NCBI GenBank assembly: GCA_035457725.1
Contig: DATIBC010000109.1
Location: 1 to 19,304 of the forward strand
DNA from: DATFES01 sp035457725
GTDB taxonomy: Bacteria; Pseudomonadota; Alphaproteobacteria; CACIAM-22H2
Direction: 5' to 3'
Length of the DNA stretch: 19,304 bases
Position numbers and translations under genes: made by a program. The notes below the pieces were generated by a model. That model was not told the DNA's origin. It worked only from the letters and a program-made list of their open reading frames with translations, and made no database searches. This document shows, one piece after another, positions 5,248-13,251 of this stretch. How positions within the stretch are numbered: the stretch's first letter is position 1; every line of letters begins with the position of its first letter.

Positions 5248-7467
5248 TCACGCTGGCGGCGGCGAGGAAGGAACCAGCGGACCGGCATTGGCGAAATGCA
5301 GCGTCCGCTGCGGGAACGGGATGACGATGCCCTCGCGGTCGAAGGCGATCTTGATGCGCCGGTTGAAAGCGCGCATGACGTTCCATTGCTGAATGGGGCG
5401 CGTCTTGATTCGCGCTTTGATGACGACCGCGGAATCGGCGAACTTGTCGACCCCGAGCACCTCGAGGTCCTCGAGGATCATCCGGCCGATATCGGAATCC
5501 TCGCGCAGCTTGGCGCCCTCGGCCTTGAGGACCGTCATCACCTTGTCGACATCGGCGTCGTAAGCGACGCCGACATCGAACACGGCGAAGGCGAAGTCCT
5601 TGGTCATGTTCGATATCGTCTTGAACTCGCTGAACGGGATCGTGTGCACGGTGCCGTCGAACGCGCGAAGCCGGATGGTCCGCACCGACATCCACTCGAC
5701 GACACCCGAATTGTCGCCAAGACGCACCACGTCGCCGATGGCGATGGAATCTTCCGCGATCACCGAGACGCCGGCCAGGACGTCCTTGATGAGGTCTTGC
5801 GCCCCGAGGCCGATGGCGATGCCGACCGCGCCCGAAACGGCGAGCAGCGGCGTGATGTTGACGCCGAGCTCGGAAAGCACGACGAGGCCGACGAAGGCGA
5901 CGAGCACGAACAACACCACGCGCTCGACCATCGGCTGAATGGTGCGGATGCGCGCGGCACGCCGCCATTCATCCATGCCGCGCCCGAAGGAGCGGCCGAT
6001 GTAGCGCTCGATGCCGATATTAGCCAACTCCCACAACCCGACCGCGGCCAGCGCGGCGGCGGCGATTGCAAGCGCGCTGCCGCCGACGCGCCGGCCGAAT
6101 GGTGTGGCCAGCCATTCCAGCGAATCGAGACCCCAGGCCTGGAAAACCGCCAGCGCCGCAAAGATATAGATCGCCGCCGTCGCCGTCGTCGTGAACAACG
6201 AGAGGTAACGATTGGCGCGCGCCTCGAGGCCGGGATAGCGCCGGCGCGCTTCCTCGCTGACGGCCAGCAGATGCCGCAGCAGCCGCCGTACGATGGTCGC
6301 CAACGCCAACGCCGTCGCTGCGATGACGATCGTCAGGACGGTGGCACGCGCCACGTAGGCGAACCCGCCATCAGGCTGGATGAGCCAAACCATCGTCACG
6401 AACACGACATAGCTGACGGCGCCGACATGCCAATATTTGGCGATCCGCGCGCGTAGATTCGGCTCGCCGTCGTCCGCGGCGCCGGTTCGTCCAGCGAGCG
6501 CGCGGGCGACATCGTGGCGCGATTGCAGGATCAGGGCCAACAACAGGAGCCCGATGAGCAGGCCGAGCAGTTGGGAAAGGAAGTCGTGTCCGGCATCCGG
6601 CAGCCCCAACAACAATCCCGCCTCGATCGCGACGAAGCCGTAGATCGAGAAATTGGCCAGCCGGCGGACCCAGAGATCGACATATGCGGCGGTCTCGTCG
6701 GCCATCGGCGTGAGCCGTAGACCCGCCGCACGCGGCGCGACCAGGGCGATCGACACCAGGCCCACCAGCCGCGCCATGACGTTGGCATTGACGAACGCCA
6801 ACGTGACAAGGCGCGCCGTGCGCGACGGCTCCGAGAAAGTCAGCGCCGCGAGCGCGACCGTGCCGAAGACGACGATCGGGACGAGACATATCAGCACGTA
6901 CACCAGCAGGCGGCCGAGCCGCCACAGCGTGACCGTCGCGCGGTCCAGCGGGATCGAGCGCTCGAGGCGGTTGCGGGCTCGACGCAAGCCATACGCGGCG
7001 ACCCATTCCGCCGCCCAGCCGGCGCCGAGCGCCAGCGCAAGTTTGCCGAAAATGTCCGCCAGGCGCGCCCGCCGATCCTCGTCGCTCAGCTGGCGCGCAA
7101 ACCAGTCGTAGAACTTCGGCGCATCGGTGACGAAATCGACGGCGTCGAACACCGCCTTGCCGACGTCGACGAGCGACTCGGAGATCGATTTGAGGAATCG
7201 CGTGGCAACGCGGTCGGGAAGCGCCGGTTCGTCGGGCTGCACCTCTTTCTTGGCGGCGATCGCGGCGCGAAGCTGGTCGACGAACTTCTTCCGCTCGGCT
7301 TCGTCCTCGAGCGTGGCGATGAACCGCTCGAGCTCCTCAACGCTGACCGTTTCGTCGCCGGGCGGCAGCTGGGCGCGCGCCGGACTCGCCGCACCGGCGA
7401 GTGCGGTGGCGATAAGCAGCGCCGCAAACATGCGGAGGAATGGAAAGAAGACGCAGCGGAACCGCAT
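5248..7467 (-). CDS. MscS-family mechanosensitive ion channel, large YbiO-like type
   Basis: This 739-residue membrane protein probably gates ions and osmolytes when the inner membrane is stretched, protecting against hypo-osmotic shock. An N-terminal signal-like segment (about 1-32, ending ARA) is followed by a charged periplasmic region (about 33-115). About ten transmembrane spans come next, then the conserved MscS module (about 520-720). In the module the pore helix is Gly/Ala-rich (LLAVSGAVGIAIGLGAQDLI), followed by the beta-domain signature EDSIAIGDVV, then VRTIRLRAFDGTVHTIPFSE. The length and layout resemble E. coli YbiO. The ATG at 7465-7467 was kept; an internal ATG at 7429-7431 would shorten the signal segment, and neither has a strong Shine-Dalgarno. 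It follows the BtuF-like gene by 34 bases on the same strand and may share its transcript. Confidence 0.9.
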   Translation of the reverse strand: MRFRCVFFPFLRMFAALLIATALAGAASPARAQLPPGDETVSVEELERFIATLEDEAERKKFVDQLRAAIAAKKEVQPDEPALPDRVATRFLKSISESLVDVGKAVFDAVDFVTDAPKFYDWFARQLSDEDRRARLADIFGKLALALGAGWAAEWVAAYGLRRARNRLERSIPLDRATVTLWRLGRLLVYVLICLVPIVVFGTVALAALTFSEPSRTARLVTLAFVNANVMARLVGLVSIALVAPRAAGLRLTPMADETAAYVDLWVRRLANFSIYGFVAIEAGLLLGLPDAGHDFLSQLLGLLIGLLLLALILQSRHDVARALAGRTGAADDGEPNLRARIAKYWHVGAVSYVVFVTMVWLIQPDGGFAYVARATVLTIVIAATALALATIVRRLLRHLLAVSEEARRRYPGLEARANRYLSLFTTTATAAIYIFAALAVFQAWGLDSLEWLATPFGRRVGGSALAIAAAALAAVGLWELANIGIERYIGRSFGRGMDEWRRAARIRTIQPMVERVVLFVLVAFVGLVVLSELGVNITPLLAVSGAVGIAIGLGAQDLIKDVLAGVSVIAEDSIAIGDVVRLGDNSGVVEWMSVRTIRLRAFDGTVHTIPFSEFKTISNMTKDFAFAVFDVGVAYDADVDKVMTVLKAEGAKLREDSDIGRMILEDLEVLGVDKFADSAVVIKARIKTRPIQQWNVMRAFNRRIKIAFDREGIVIPFPQRTLHFANAGPLVPSSPPPA

Positions 7468-7501
7468 GGCGCGCCTAATCTAAGGCGTCGCGATCGCGAT
7501 G

Positions 7502-8431
7502 TCAGCCCGCGCTTTTCGCGCCGATCCAACCACTCCCCTCATGGCGCGATGGGAATCGCTTCGGATGCAGGATCTCGGCGAGGATCTCCAGCGACTCGAC
7601 GAGCCGTGGGCCGGGGCGATTGAAGTATTGATTGCCGTCGAGCAGGAATACCGCGCCATTGGCGACCGCGCGCAGCCCGCGCCACTGTTTGCGCCGGGTC
7701 AATGCTGGAAGCTCGATGCGCGTGCGCGCGATATCGAAGCCGCAGGGTAGAATCGCGATTACGTCGGGATCGGCGGCGGCGAGCGCATCGAGATCGAGCC
7801 ACGGGGAGTGTCGTCCCGGTTCGCCGAAGATGCTGGCGCCGCCGGCCAGGGCGATCAGTTCTGGCATCCAGTTCCCCGCCGCCATCGGCGGGTCGATCCA
7901 CTCGATCGCCGCCAGCCGCGGACGCGGCAGACCGCCGGCAGCGTCGGCGATCGCGTCTATCCTTTCCCGCATGTCGGCGACGAGCTCCAGCGCCGCGCCG
8001 TCGCGGCCGAGCGCCTGGCCGATGCGCGCGATGTCGGCGAAAACGTCTGCCAGCGCGAATGGCGCGAGAGCGACGACGCTGGGCCGTCGGCCGATCCACG
8101 CGCCGAGCGCCCGTTCGACATCGGCGAGCGAAACGGCGCAGACGTCGCATTGGGTCTGGGTGATGAGCACGTCGGGCGCCAGCGCGGCCAGGCGTTCGGA
8201 GTCGATCGCATAAATCGACAATGCCTGCTCGAGCAGCGTGCGCACATCGCCGTCGATGACCGCGCTTGGCCGCGCCGGATCAATTCTCGGCCGGCTCAGC
8301 GCCGGCAGGCGGCGGACATCGGCGGGGAAATCGCATTCGTGGCTGCGGCCAACCAGCATGGATTGGGCGCCCAGCGCGCAGACGATCTCGGTCGCGCTGG
8401 CGAGGAGCGATACGACGCGAGGCTCGGCCAT
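7502..8431 (-). CDS. BtuF/TroA-like (cobalamin-binding-type) substrate-binding protein
   Basis: This 309-residue protein belongs to the Fe3+-siderophore/cobalamin periplasmic-binding superfamily (PF01497-type fold). Characteristic stretches are VVSLLASATEIVCALG near the N-terminus, VGRSHECDFP (about 27-36), and TQTQCDVCAVS (about 90-101). These place it in a subgroup usually annotated as cobalamin-binding protein. No hydrophobic signal peptide precedes the fold when the ATG at 8429-8431 is used (GGAG 10 bases upstream), so it may be cytoplasmic or exported by an unrecognised route. In-frame ATGs at 8452 and 8536 add residues without any signal-like segment, and the latter would leave little room for the divergent promoter. 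No BtuCD-type permease or ATPase lies beside it, and no cobalamin riboswitch is visible upstream. Vitamin B12 binding is plausible but unproven; another metal or cofactor is possible. Confidence 0.82.
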   Translation of the reverse strand: MAEPRVVSLLASATEIVCALGAQSMLVGRSHECDFPADVRRLPALSRPRIDPARPSAVIDGDVRTLLEQALSIYAIDSERLAALAPDVLITQTQCDVCAVSLADVERALGAWIGRRPSVVALAPFALADVFADIARIGQALGRDGAALELVADMRERIDAIADAAGGLPRPRLAAIEWIDPPMAAGNWMPELIALAGGASIFGEPGRHSPWLDLDALAAADPDVIAILPCGFDIARTRIELPALTRRKQWRGLRAVANGAVFLLDGNQYFNRPGPRLVESLEILAEILHPKRFPSRHEGSGWIGAKSAG

Positions 8432-8490
8432 TGGGCGGTTGCTCCGATCCATTGACGATAATCGACCGCCAGCCGGGCGGGTCGGAACGA

Positions 8491-8520
8491 TTGACATCGC
8501 CGAGCCCGCATCGGCAAATA
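8491..8520 (+). promoter_or_regulatory. Candidate promoter of the NMT1/SsuA-type transporter operon
   Basis: A perfect -35 box TTGACA (8491-8496) lies 58 bases before the ATG at 8554. At 17-18 bases spacing there is only a weak, AT-rich -10 candidate (GCAAAT/CAAATA, 8514-8520). The position between the divergent BtuF-like and binding-protein genes suits a promoter. The -10 match is poor, so confidence is limited. Confidence 0.4.
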
Positions 8521-8553
8521 ACTCCGATCCGGGCATGAAACGAGGAAAACGCC

Positions 8554-9573
8554 ATGGTACGCAAGGCTTCGATCGCCGCCGTGTCGCTGGCTGCGCTGAT
8601 CGCCGTCGCGACGGGCGCGCCGGCCCAGGAGAAAGTAACCGTCGGCGCGCTCAAGCTCGCCTCCTCGGGGCCGATCTTCATCGCCGCCGAAAAAGGCTGG
8701 TTTCGCGACCAAGGTCTCGATGTGCAGATCAAGACCTTTACCGCCGCACAGCAAGTACCGGTCGCCGTAACCTCGGGCGACGTGGATTTCGGCATCACCG
8801 GTCTTACTGCCGGCTTCTTCAATCTTGCCGGCCGCGGCGCGATCAAGATCATCGCCGCACAAAGCCGCGAGGAGCCCGGCTACCACCTCGTCGCTTACAT
8901 GGTGACGAATCAAGCCTATGATGCCGGATTCAAGTCGCTGAAGGATTTTCCGGGCAAGCGCGTCGGCATGACGACGGTCGGCTCGACATTCCACTATTCG
9001 CTCGGCCTGTTGGCGCAGAAACATGGTTTCGATCTCGCCAGGGTGACGATGGTGCCGTTGCAGACGCTGCCCAACATGTCGGCGGCGTTCAAAGGCGGTC
9101 AGGTCGACGCCATCCTCGTCCCGGTCACCGGCGCGCGCGCGCTCGAGGCGGAGAAGGTCGGGCATATCCTCGGCTGGGTCGGCGACGAGACGCCGTGGCA
9201 GCTCGGCGCGCTGTTTACTAGCCCGCGCATGATCGAGACTCGTCGCGCGACAGTCGCGAAATTCATCACGGCGTATACAAAGGCGACGGAGGCATATCAT
9301 TTGGCGTTCAACCCCAGGGATCACACCGGCAAACCGTTTCGCGACCCGGTAAACGACGAGTTGCTCGGCATCATCGCCAAGGCGGTCGAGCAGCCGCCCG
9401 AACGCCTCGCCGTGGGCCTGCCGTATATCGACGCCAAAGGCAGGCTCAACGTCGGCGATATCCATAACCAAGTCGCGTTTTGGCAGGCGCACGGCCAGGT
9501 CGACAAAGGCGTCGACGCCAAGGCGATCCTCGATCTGTCGTTCATCGAGGGTCATTTCAACCTGCCGCGCTGA
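8554..9573 (+). CDS. ABC transporter substrate-binding protein, NMT1/SsuA/TauA type
   Basis: This 339-residue periplasmic binding protein has a signal peptide (about 1-24, ending APA before QEKVTVG). The NMT1/THI5-like fold follows: GPIFIAAEKGWFRDQGLDVQ (about 39-58), VTSGDVDFGITGLTAGFFN, KSLKDFPGKRVGMTTVGST (a common ligand-loop signature), and AAFKGGQVDAILVP. Members bind sulfonates, taurine, nitrate, thiamine precursors, phthalates or other small organics, so the fold does not give the substrate. An AGGA Shine-Dalgarno precedes the ATG by about 8 bases. The ATPase gene begins 18 bases after the stop, making this the first gene of a four-gene operon with ATPase, permease and an FAD-dependent oxidoreductase. 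Confidence 0.9.
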   Translation: MVRKASIAAVSLAALIAVATGAPAQEKVTVGALKLASSGPIFIAAEKGWFRDQGLDVQIKTFTAAQQVPVAVTSGDVDFGITGLTAGFFNLAGRGAIKIIAAQSREEPGYHLVAYMVTNQAYDAGFKSLKDFPGKRVGMTTVGSTFHYSLGLLAQKHGFDLARVTMVPLQTLPNMSAAFKGGQVDAILVPVTGARALEAEKVGHILGWVGDETPWQLGALFTSPRMIETRRATVAKFITAYTKATEAYHLAFNPRDHTGKPFRDPVNDELLGIIAKAVEQPPERLAVGLPYIDAKGRLNVGDIHNQVAFWQAHGQVDKGVDAKAILDLSFIEGHFNLPR

Positions 9574-9591
9574 AGCGGAGGCGTAGGCGCC

Positions 9592-10365
9592 GTGGAGCTC
9601 GTCATCGCCGGCGTCGGTCACCGCTACGGCGAGCTGGCGGCGCTCGAGGCTATCGATCTCACCGTGCGCGAGGGCGAGATCCTCGCCCTCATCGGGCCAT
9701 CGGGCTGCGGCAAGTCGACGCTGCTCGGCATCATGGGCGGTATCCTGCGGCCGAGCGCCGGCCGCGTCCTCGTCCGCGGCGATCCTCCGGGCGATTCGCT
9801 CAATCCGTTCACCTATGTTTTCCAGGATTTCGCGCTACTGCCGTGGCGGACGGTCGAGGGCAACGTCGCGTTGCCGCTTGAGCATCACGGGTTGAGCGCG
9901 GCCGAGCGCGCGCAGCGCACCAACGACGCGCTCGCGCGGACCGGCCTCGCCGAGTTCCGGCACGCCTACCCCAAGCAGCTTTCAGGCGGCATGCGCCAGC
10001 GCGTCGGCATCGCCCGCGCATTGGTCGTGCGGCCAGCCCTCCTGCTGATGGACGAGCCGCTGTCGGCCCTCGACGCACAGACCCGCGAGCTGCTGATGGA
10101 GGACTTCCTGGCGCTTTGGCTGCGCGAGCGGGTGACCGCCGTCTACGTCACACACAATCTGAGCGAGGCGCTGCGGCTGGCCGACCGCGTTGCCATCCTG
10201 TCGCGCCGGCCGGGACGACTGCGCGAGTTGGTGGCGATCGACATTCCGCAAGCCGAGCGTACATCGCTGGCGGCGCAGGCGGGGCTCGCCCACCTCCACG
10301 ACCAACTCTGGCGGCTGATCAAGGAGGAAGCGCAGGTTGCCGAGCGCGAGGTCGTTGCGGCATGA
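9592..10365 (+). CDS. ABC transporter ATP-binding protein, SsuB/TauB type
   Basis: This 257-residue ATPase would drive the adjacent importer at the inner face of the membrane. All nucleotide-binding motifs are intact: Walker A GPSGCGKST (35-43), Q-loop VFQDFALLPWRTV (Q78), signature LSGGMRQRVGIARAL (130-144), Walker B LLLMDEPLSALD (about 150-161) and the switch histidine H188 in VTHN. FQDFALLPWRTV after the Q-loop is typical of the nitrate/sulfonate/taurine importer subfamily. The start is a GTG at 9592-9594 with GGAGG 10 bases upstream. The stop overlaps the permease start as ATGA, indicating translational coupling. Confidence 0.95.
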   Translation: MELVIAGVGHRYGELAALEAIDLTVREGEILALIGPSGCGKSTLLGIMGGILRPSAGRVLVRGDPPGDSLNPFTYVFQDFALLPWRTVEGNVALPLEHHGLSAAERAQRTNDALARTGLAEFRHAYPKQLSGGMRQRVGIARALVVRPALLLMDEPLSALDAQTRELLMEDFLALWLRERVTAVYVTHNLSEALRLADRVAILSRRPGRLRELVAIDIPQAERTSLAAQAGLAHLHDQLWRLIKEEAQVAEREVVAA

Positions 10366-11174
10366 GCGCGGCACCGCCCGACGCGGCCATGCCATCGCGC
10401 GAAGTGGCGTTTCGCGGCGGCGGCTTCGTCCTCGCTCCCCGGCGCGGTGTCGCGGCGCTTGCTTTTGTGGCGCTGATCGCGCTGTGGGAGATCGCTGTCC
10501 GGTTCGGCTGGATCAGCCCGATCTTCCTGCCGTCGCCTTCGAGCGTCGTCGCGGCGCTCAACGAGTTGGCGGCGAACGGCACGTTGTGGCTGCATCTTGG
10601 CCAGTCGCTGTTCCGCATATTCGCCGGCTGGACGATCGGCACCGTTGCCGGGCTGGGGGTGGGCTTCGCCATGGGCATCTGGTCGGTCTCGCGCGCCATC
10701 GGGCTGCCCGCAGTCTCGGCGCTGTTTCCGATTCCCAAAATCGCGTTATTGCCGCTGCTCATCCTTTGGCTTGGCATCGGCGAGCCGTCGAAGGTGGCGA
10801 CGATCGCGCTCGGCGTCTTTTTTCCCACCGTGATCGCCACGTTCAGCGCCATCGACAACGTACCGCGCAATCTGATTCGCATGGGCCAGAGCTTCAATCT
10901 TCCGGCGCCGTCGATCCTGCGCAAGATCGTGTTGCCAGGGGCGCTCCCCGGCATGCTCGCCGGGTTTCGCATCACCGCGTCGATCGCGCTCATCCTTCTG
11001 GTCGCGGCCGAGATGATTGGCGCCGAACACGGCATCGGGGCGTTCATTCTCGCTGCCGGCAACCTGATGCAGACCGACCAGCTCCTCGCCGGCGTGACAA
11101 TGCTGTCGGTGCTTGGCCTCGCCATCGGCGCGATGTTGACCCGCATCGAACGCCGGCTGCTACGGTGGCGCTAG
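10362..11174 (+). CDS. ABC transporter permease, SsuC/TauC type
   Basis: This 270-residue inner-membrane permease is the partner of the preceding ATPase and binding protein. After a short cytoplasmic lead it has about six transmembrane spans (first near residues 28-48, ALAFVALIALWEIAVRF). The segment ISPIFLPSPSSVVAAL is usual in this family. A BPD_transp_1 domain carries the EAA-like loop around FNLPAPSILRKIVLPGALPG, which contacts the ATPase. I chose the ATG at 10362-10364 because it overlaps the ATPase stop by the ATGA arrangement. The longer open frame from 10116 is antisense-free shadow of the ATPase gene and is rejected. The last ten bases are shared with the next gene. Confidence 0.93.
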   Translation: MSAAPPDAAMPSREVAFRGGGFVLAPRRGVAALAFVALIALWEIAVRFGWISPIFLPSPSSVVAALNELAANGTLWLHLGQSLFRIFAGWTIGTVAGLGVGFAMGIWSVSRAIGLPAVSALFPIPKIALLPLLILWLGIGEPSKVATIALGVFFPTVIATFSAIDNVPRNLIRMGQSFNLPAPSILRKIVLPGALPGMLAGFRITASIALILLVAAEMIGAEHGIGAFILAAGNLMQTDQLLAGVTMLSVLGLAIGAMLTRIERRLLRWR

Positions 11175-12457
11175 ATTACTCGACCGTGGTGCGTCGGCGC
11201 GGCGCAGCGCGGCCCAAACGCATTGCCGTCGAAATTTGCGTGCTGGGTGGTGGCATCGCCGGAGTGTCGGCGGCGATCGAGGCGGCGCGACTCGGCCGCG
11301 ACGTGGCGCTGATCGATGGCGCGCCGCAATTGGGCGGCCAGGCGGTGGGCTCGATGGTCGGCACGTTCTGCGGCCTCTACGGCAACGGCCGCGACCCGCG
11401 CCAGGTGACGCATGGCATCGCCGACGAGATGCTGGCGAGCCTGCGCGCCTCGGGCGACGCGCACGACATCGTTGGCCGGCGCAATACGCTGATCGTGCAG
11501 TATCGCGTGCCGGCGCTGATGCGCTGGATCGAAGACGCGGTACGGCAAGCGGGCGTATCGCTCGTGTTGGGCGCCGTGTTGCGCCCGGTGCAATGCGAGG
11601 GACGGCGCGTTCGGGCGCTCGAGCTTGCGACGCGCTACGGCGATGTCGCGGTCGAGGCGGGCGGTTTCGTCGACGCCTCGGGCGACGCGGCGCTCGCCTG
11701 GAACGCGGGTCTCGGGGTGCGCGAACCCGGCGCTTCGACGATTTACGGGACGATGATGTTCACCTTGGACGGCGTCGCCGAAGCGGCGCTCGCCAACCTC
11801 GATCGCGCAGTACTTCTTGCGCGGCTCGCCGAAAAAGCAAAGGACTACGGACTGCGGCGCCACGACGGCTTCGTGTTCCAAATGCCGGGTTCGGGCGAGA
11901 CGCTGATCAACATGACGCATATCGAAACGCCGCTGGATGCGCTCGAAGCGCCGCGCGCCATGCTCGACGGCCGCGCCCAGATCGATCGCCTTGTGGCATT
12001 TTTGCGCGCCGAGTTTCCGCAGGCGTTCGAGGCCGCGCGCGTACGCGCCTATGGGCTGCCCGGTATCAGGCAGACGCGCTGGATCGTCGGCCGGCACCAC
12101 CTCACCGCGGGCGAGGTGCGCGCCGGAGTGCGTTTCGATGACGCGATCGCCCGCTGCTCGTGGCCGATCGAATTTCACGATCGGCCGGAGGGAGTGGTCT
12201 GGGAGGAATTCGGCGACGACCACATGCATTACGTACCGTTCCGCAGCTTGACCGCCGATGAGTGCGACAATCTTGTCGCTGCGGGTCGCTGCATCGACGC
12301 TGATCCGGTGGCGCTATCGTCGGTGCGTGTAATGGGGCCGTGTATCGCCGTGGGCGCCGCTGCCGCGCATGCGCTCGATCTCGCGGGCGCCGGTTCGGTG
12401 CACCAGATCGACATTGCGACGCTCAAGGCAAGGCTAGCTCACAATCTGGAGAACTGA
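11165..12457 (+). CDS. FAD-dependent oxidoreductase (FAD_oxidored family)
   Basis: The protein is about 430 residues. It starts with a Rossmann FAD-binding motif: ICVLGGGIAGVSAAIEAARLG (GGGIAG at about 28-33), with D51 closing the second strand. DGAPQLGGQAVGSMVGTFCGLYG follows, a stretch typical of FAD_oxidored (PF12831-type) proteins. The middle has VDASGDAALAW, and the C-terminal LVAAGRCIDADPVALSSVRVMGPCIAVGAAAAHA is the second flavin-contact region. Such enzymes oxidise small organic acids or amines in the cytoplasm. The start is uncertain: GTG at 11165 overlaps the permease end by 10 bases, and GTGs at 11186 and 11189 are alternatives; none has a clear Shine-Dalgarno, so expression probably relies on coupling to the permease. 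An upstream in-frame extension to 10337 is antisense-free shadow of the transporter genes. The tight link to the transporter implies that the imported compound, or a product of it, is the substrate. Confidence 0.85.
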   Translation: MALDYSTVVRRRGAARPKRIAVEICVLGGGIAGVSAAIEAARLGRDVALIDGAPQLGGQAVGSMVGTFCGLYGNGRDPRQVTHGIADEMLASLRASGDAHDIVGRRNTLIVQYRVPALMRWIEDAVRQAGVSLVLGAVLRPVQCEGRRVRALELATRYGDVAVEAGGFVDASGDAALAWNAGLGVREPGASTIYGTMMFTLDGVAEAALANLDRAVLLARLAEKAKDYGLRRHDGFVFQMPGSGETLINMTHIETPLDALEAPRAMLDGRAQIDRLVAFLRAEFPQAFEAARVRAYGLPGIRQTRWIVGRHHLTAGEVRAGVRFDDAIARCSWPIEFHDRPEGVVWEEFGDDHMHYVPFRSLTADECDNLVAAGRCIDADPVALSSVRVMGPCIAVGAAAAHALDLAGAGSVHQIDIATLKARLAHNLEN

Positions 12458-12550
12458 GCCGGCTCAACCAGATTTGACCGTCGTGCGGGTGGAGAAGCGC
12501 GCCCGGACCGCCTATTTTACCGTCAGCGCCCGGAATTCAGGACCCGATCC

Positions 12551-13231
12551 ATGCCCGACGACAACCCCAGCGACGGCGGCGGCTTGCTTGGCAAAGTCAA
12601 GCAAAAGCTGATTGAAACCAAGCAGAAATGGGCTGGCGAAGGCCGCCTGCTGACCGGCCAGACGGCCGATCCCAACGCCGCGCGCCTGCCGCCTGGCCAG
12701 CGCGAGGTCAAGAACTGGCCGGTGCTCGATCTTGGCATTCAGCCCAACCTGCCGGCGTCGCGCTGGCGGCTCGACGTGACCGGCATGGTCGAGACCCCGG
12801 TTTCATGGTCGTGGGCCGAATTCAACGCCCAGCCGCAGGAGGAATTTACTTCCGACATCCATTGCGTCACCGCGTGGTCGCGCTTCGACAATCGCTGGCA
12901 GGGCGTGTCGACGCGCCATCTGCTGTCGATCGTCAAGCCGAAACCCGAGGCGAAATTCGTCATCCAGCACAGCTACGACGGCTACACGACCAACGTGCCC
13001 TTGGCCGATTTCGCCGCCGACAACGTGCTGCTGGCGAGCAAATGGGAGGGCCAGCCGATCGCACGCGAGCACGGCGGACCGGTGCGGCTGGTGCTGCCGC
13101 GGCTCTATTTCTGGAAGAGCGCCAAATGGCTGATGCGCCTGGAGTTCAGCGACCACGACAAGCCCGGTTTCTGGGAAGTGCGCGGCTATCACAATTACGG
13201 CGACCCGTGGAAAGAAGAGCGGTATAGCTGA
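12551..13231 (+). CDS. Sulfite-oxidase-like molybdopterin oxidoreductase (YuiH-like)
   Basis: This 226-residue protein has a single oxidoreductase molybdopterin-binding domain (PF00174 type, about 55-215). The presumed molybdenum-ligating cysteine is C105 in DIHCVTAWSRFDN, the hallmark of the sulfite oxidase superfamily. Also visible are WRLDVTGMVETP before it and HGGPVRLVLPRLYFWKSAKW after it, typical of the short bacterial branch. No signal peptide or heme domain is present, so it should be cytoplasmic and use an unknown electron partner. Its true substrate in this branch is not established, and sulfite should not be assumed. An AGGA element lies about 8 bases upstream of the ATG. It follows the FAD oxidoreductase by 93 bases on the same strand and precedes the peroxidase by 20 bases. 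Confidence 0.9.
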   Translation: MPDDNPSDGGGLLGKVKQKLIETKQKWAGEGRLLTGQTADPNAARLPPGQREVKNWPVLDLGIQPNLPASRWRLDVTGMVETPVSWSWAEFNAQPQEEFTSDIHCVTAWSRFDNRWQGVSTRHLLSIVKPKPEAKFVIQHSYDGYTTNVPLADFAADNVLLASKWEGQPIAREHGGPVRLVLPRLYFWKSAKWLMRLEFSDHDKPGFWEVRGYHNYGDPWKEERYS

Positions 13232-13251
13232 TCGCCGGAGGAGGCGCGCGC

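Noticed and set aside
5057..5392. 111-codon plus-strand open frame between rpiR and the channel gene
   Set aside because: No clear Shine-Dalgarno, no recognisable family, and its second half is antisense to the channel gene.
5191..6456. 421-codon plus-strand open frame opposite the MscS-like gene
   Set aside because: The charged, His/Asp/Arg-rich product has no family resemblance, and the opposite strand carries the conserved MscS domain.
8432..8553. Possible cobalamin riboswitch upstream of the BtuF-like gene
   Set aside because: The divergent gap is only 122 bases, shorter than the roughly 200-base aptamer, and I see no B12-box-like sequence.
8296..9621. 441-codon minus-strand open frame opposite the SsuA-type gene
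   Set aside because: It is antisense to a protein with a signal peptide and clear family motifs; its own product looks like shadow coding.
10337..11164. In-frame upstream extension of the FAD oxidoreductase through the permease gene
   Set aside because: The extension is an Arg-rich alternate-frame reading of the permease gene; the enzyme fold starts just after 11165. A transporter-enzyme fusion is not supported.
11171..12229. 352-codon minus-strand open frame opposite the FAD oxidoreductase
   Set aside because: The plus strand has the Rossmann motif and C-terminal flavin motif; the minus product is Arg/His-rich without motifs.
12458..12550. TTGACC at 12474-12479 as a promoter for the molybdoenzyme gene
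   Set aside because: No reasonable -10 box lies 15-19 bases downstream; the sequence there is GC-rich.
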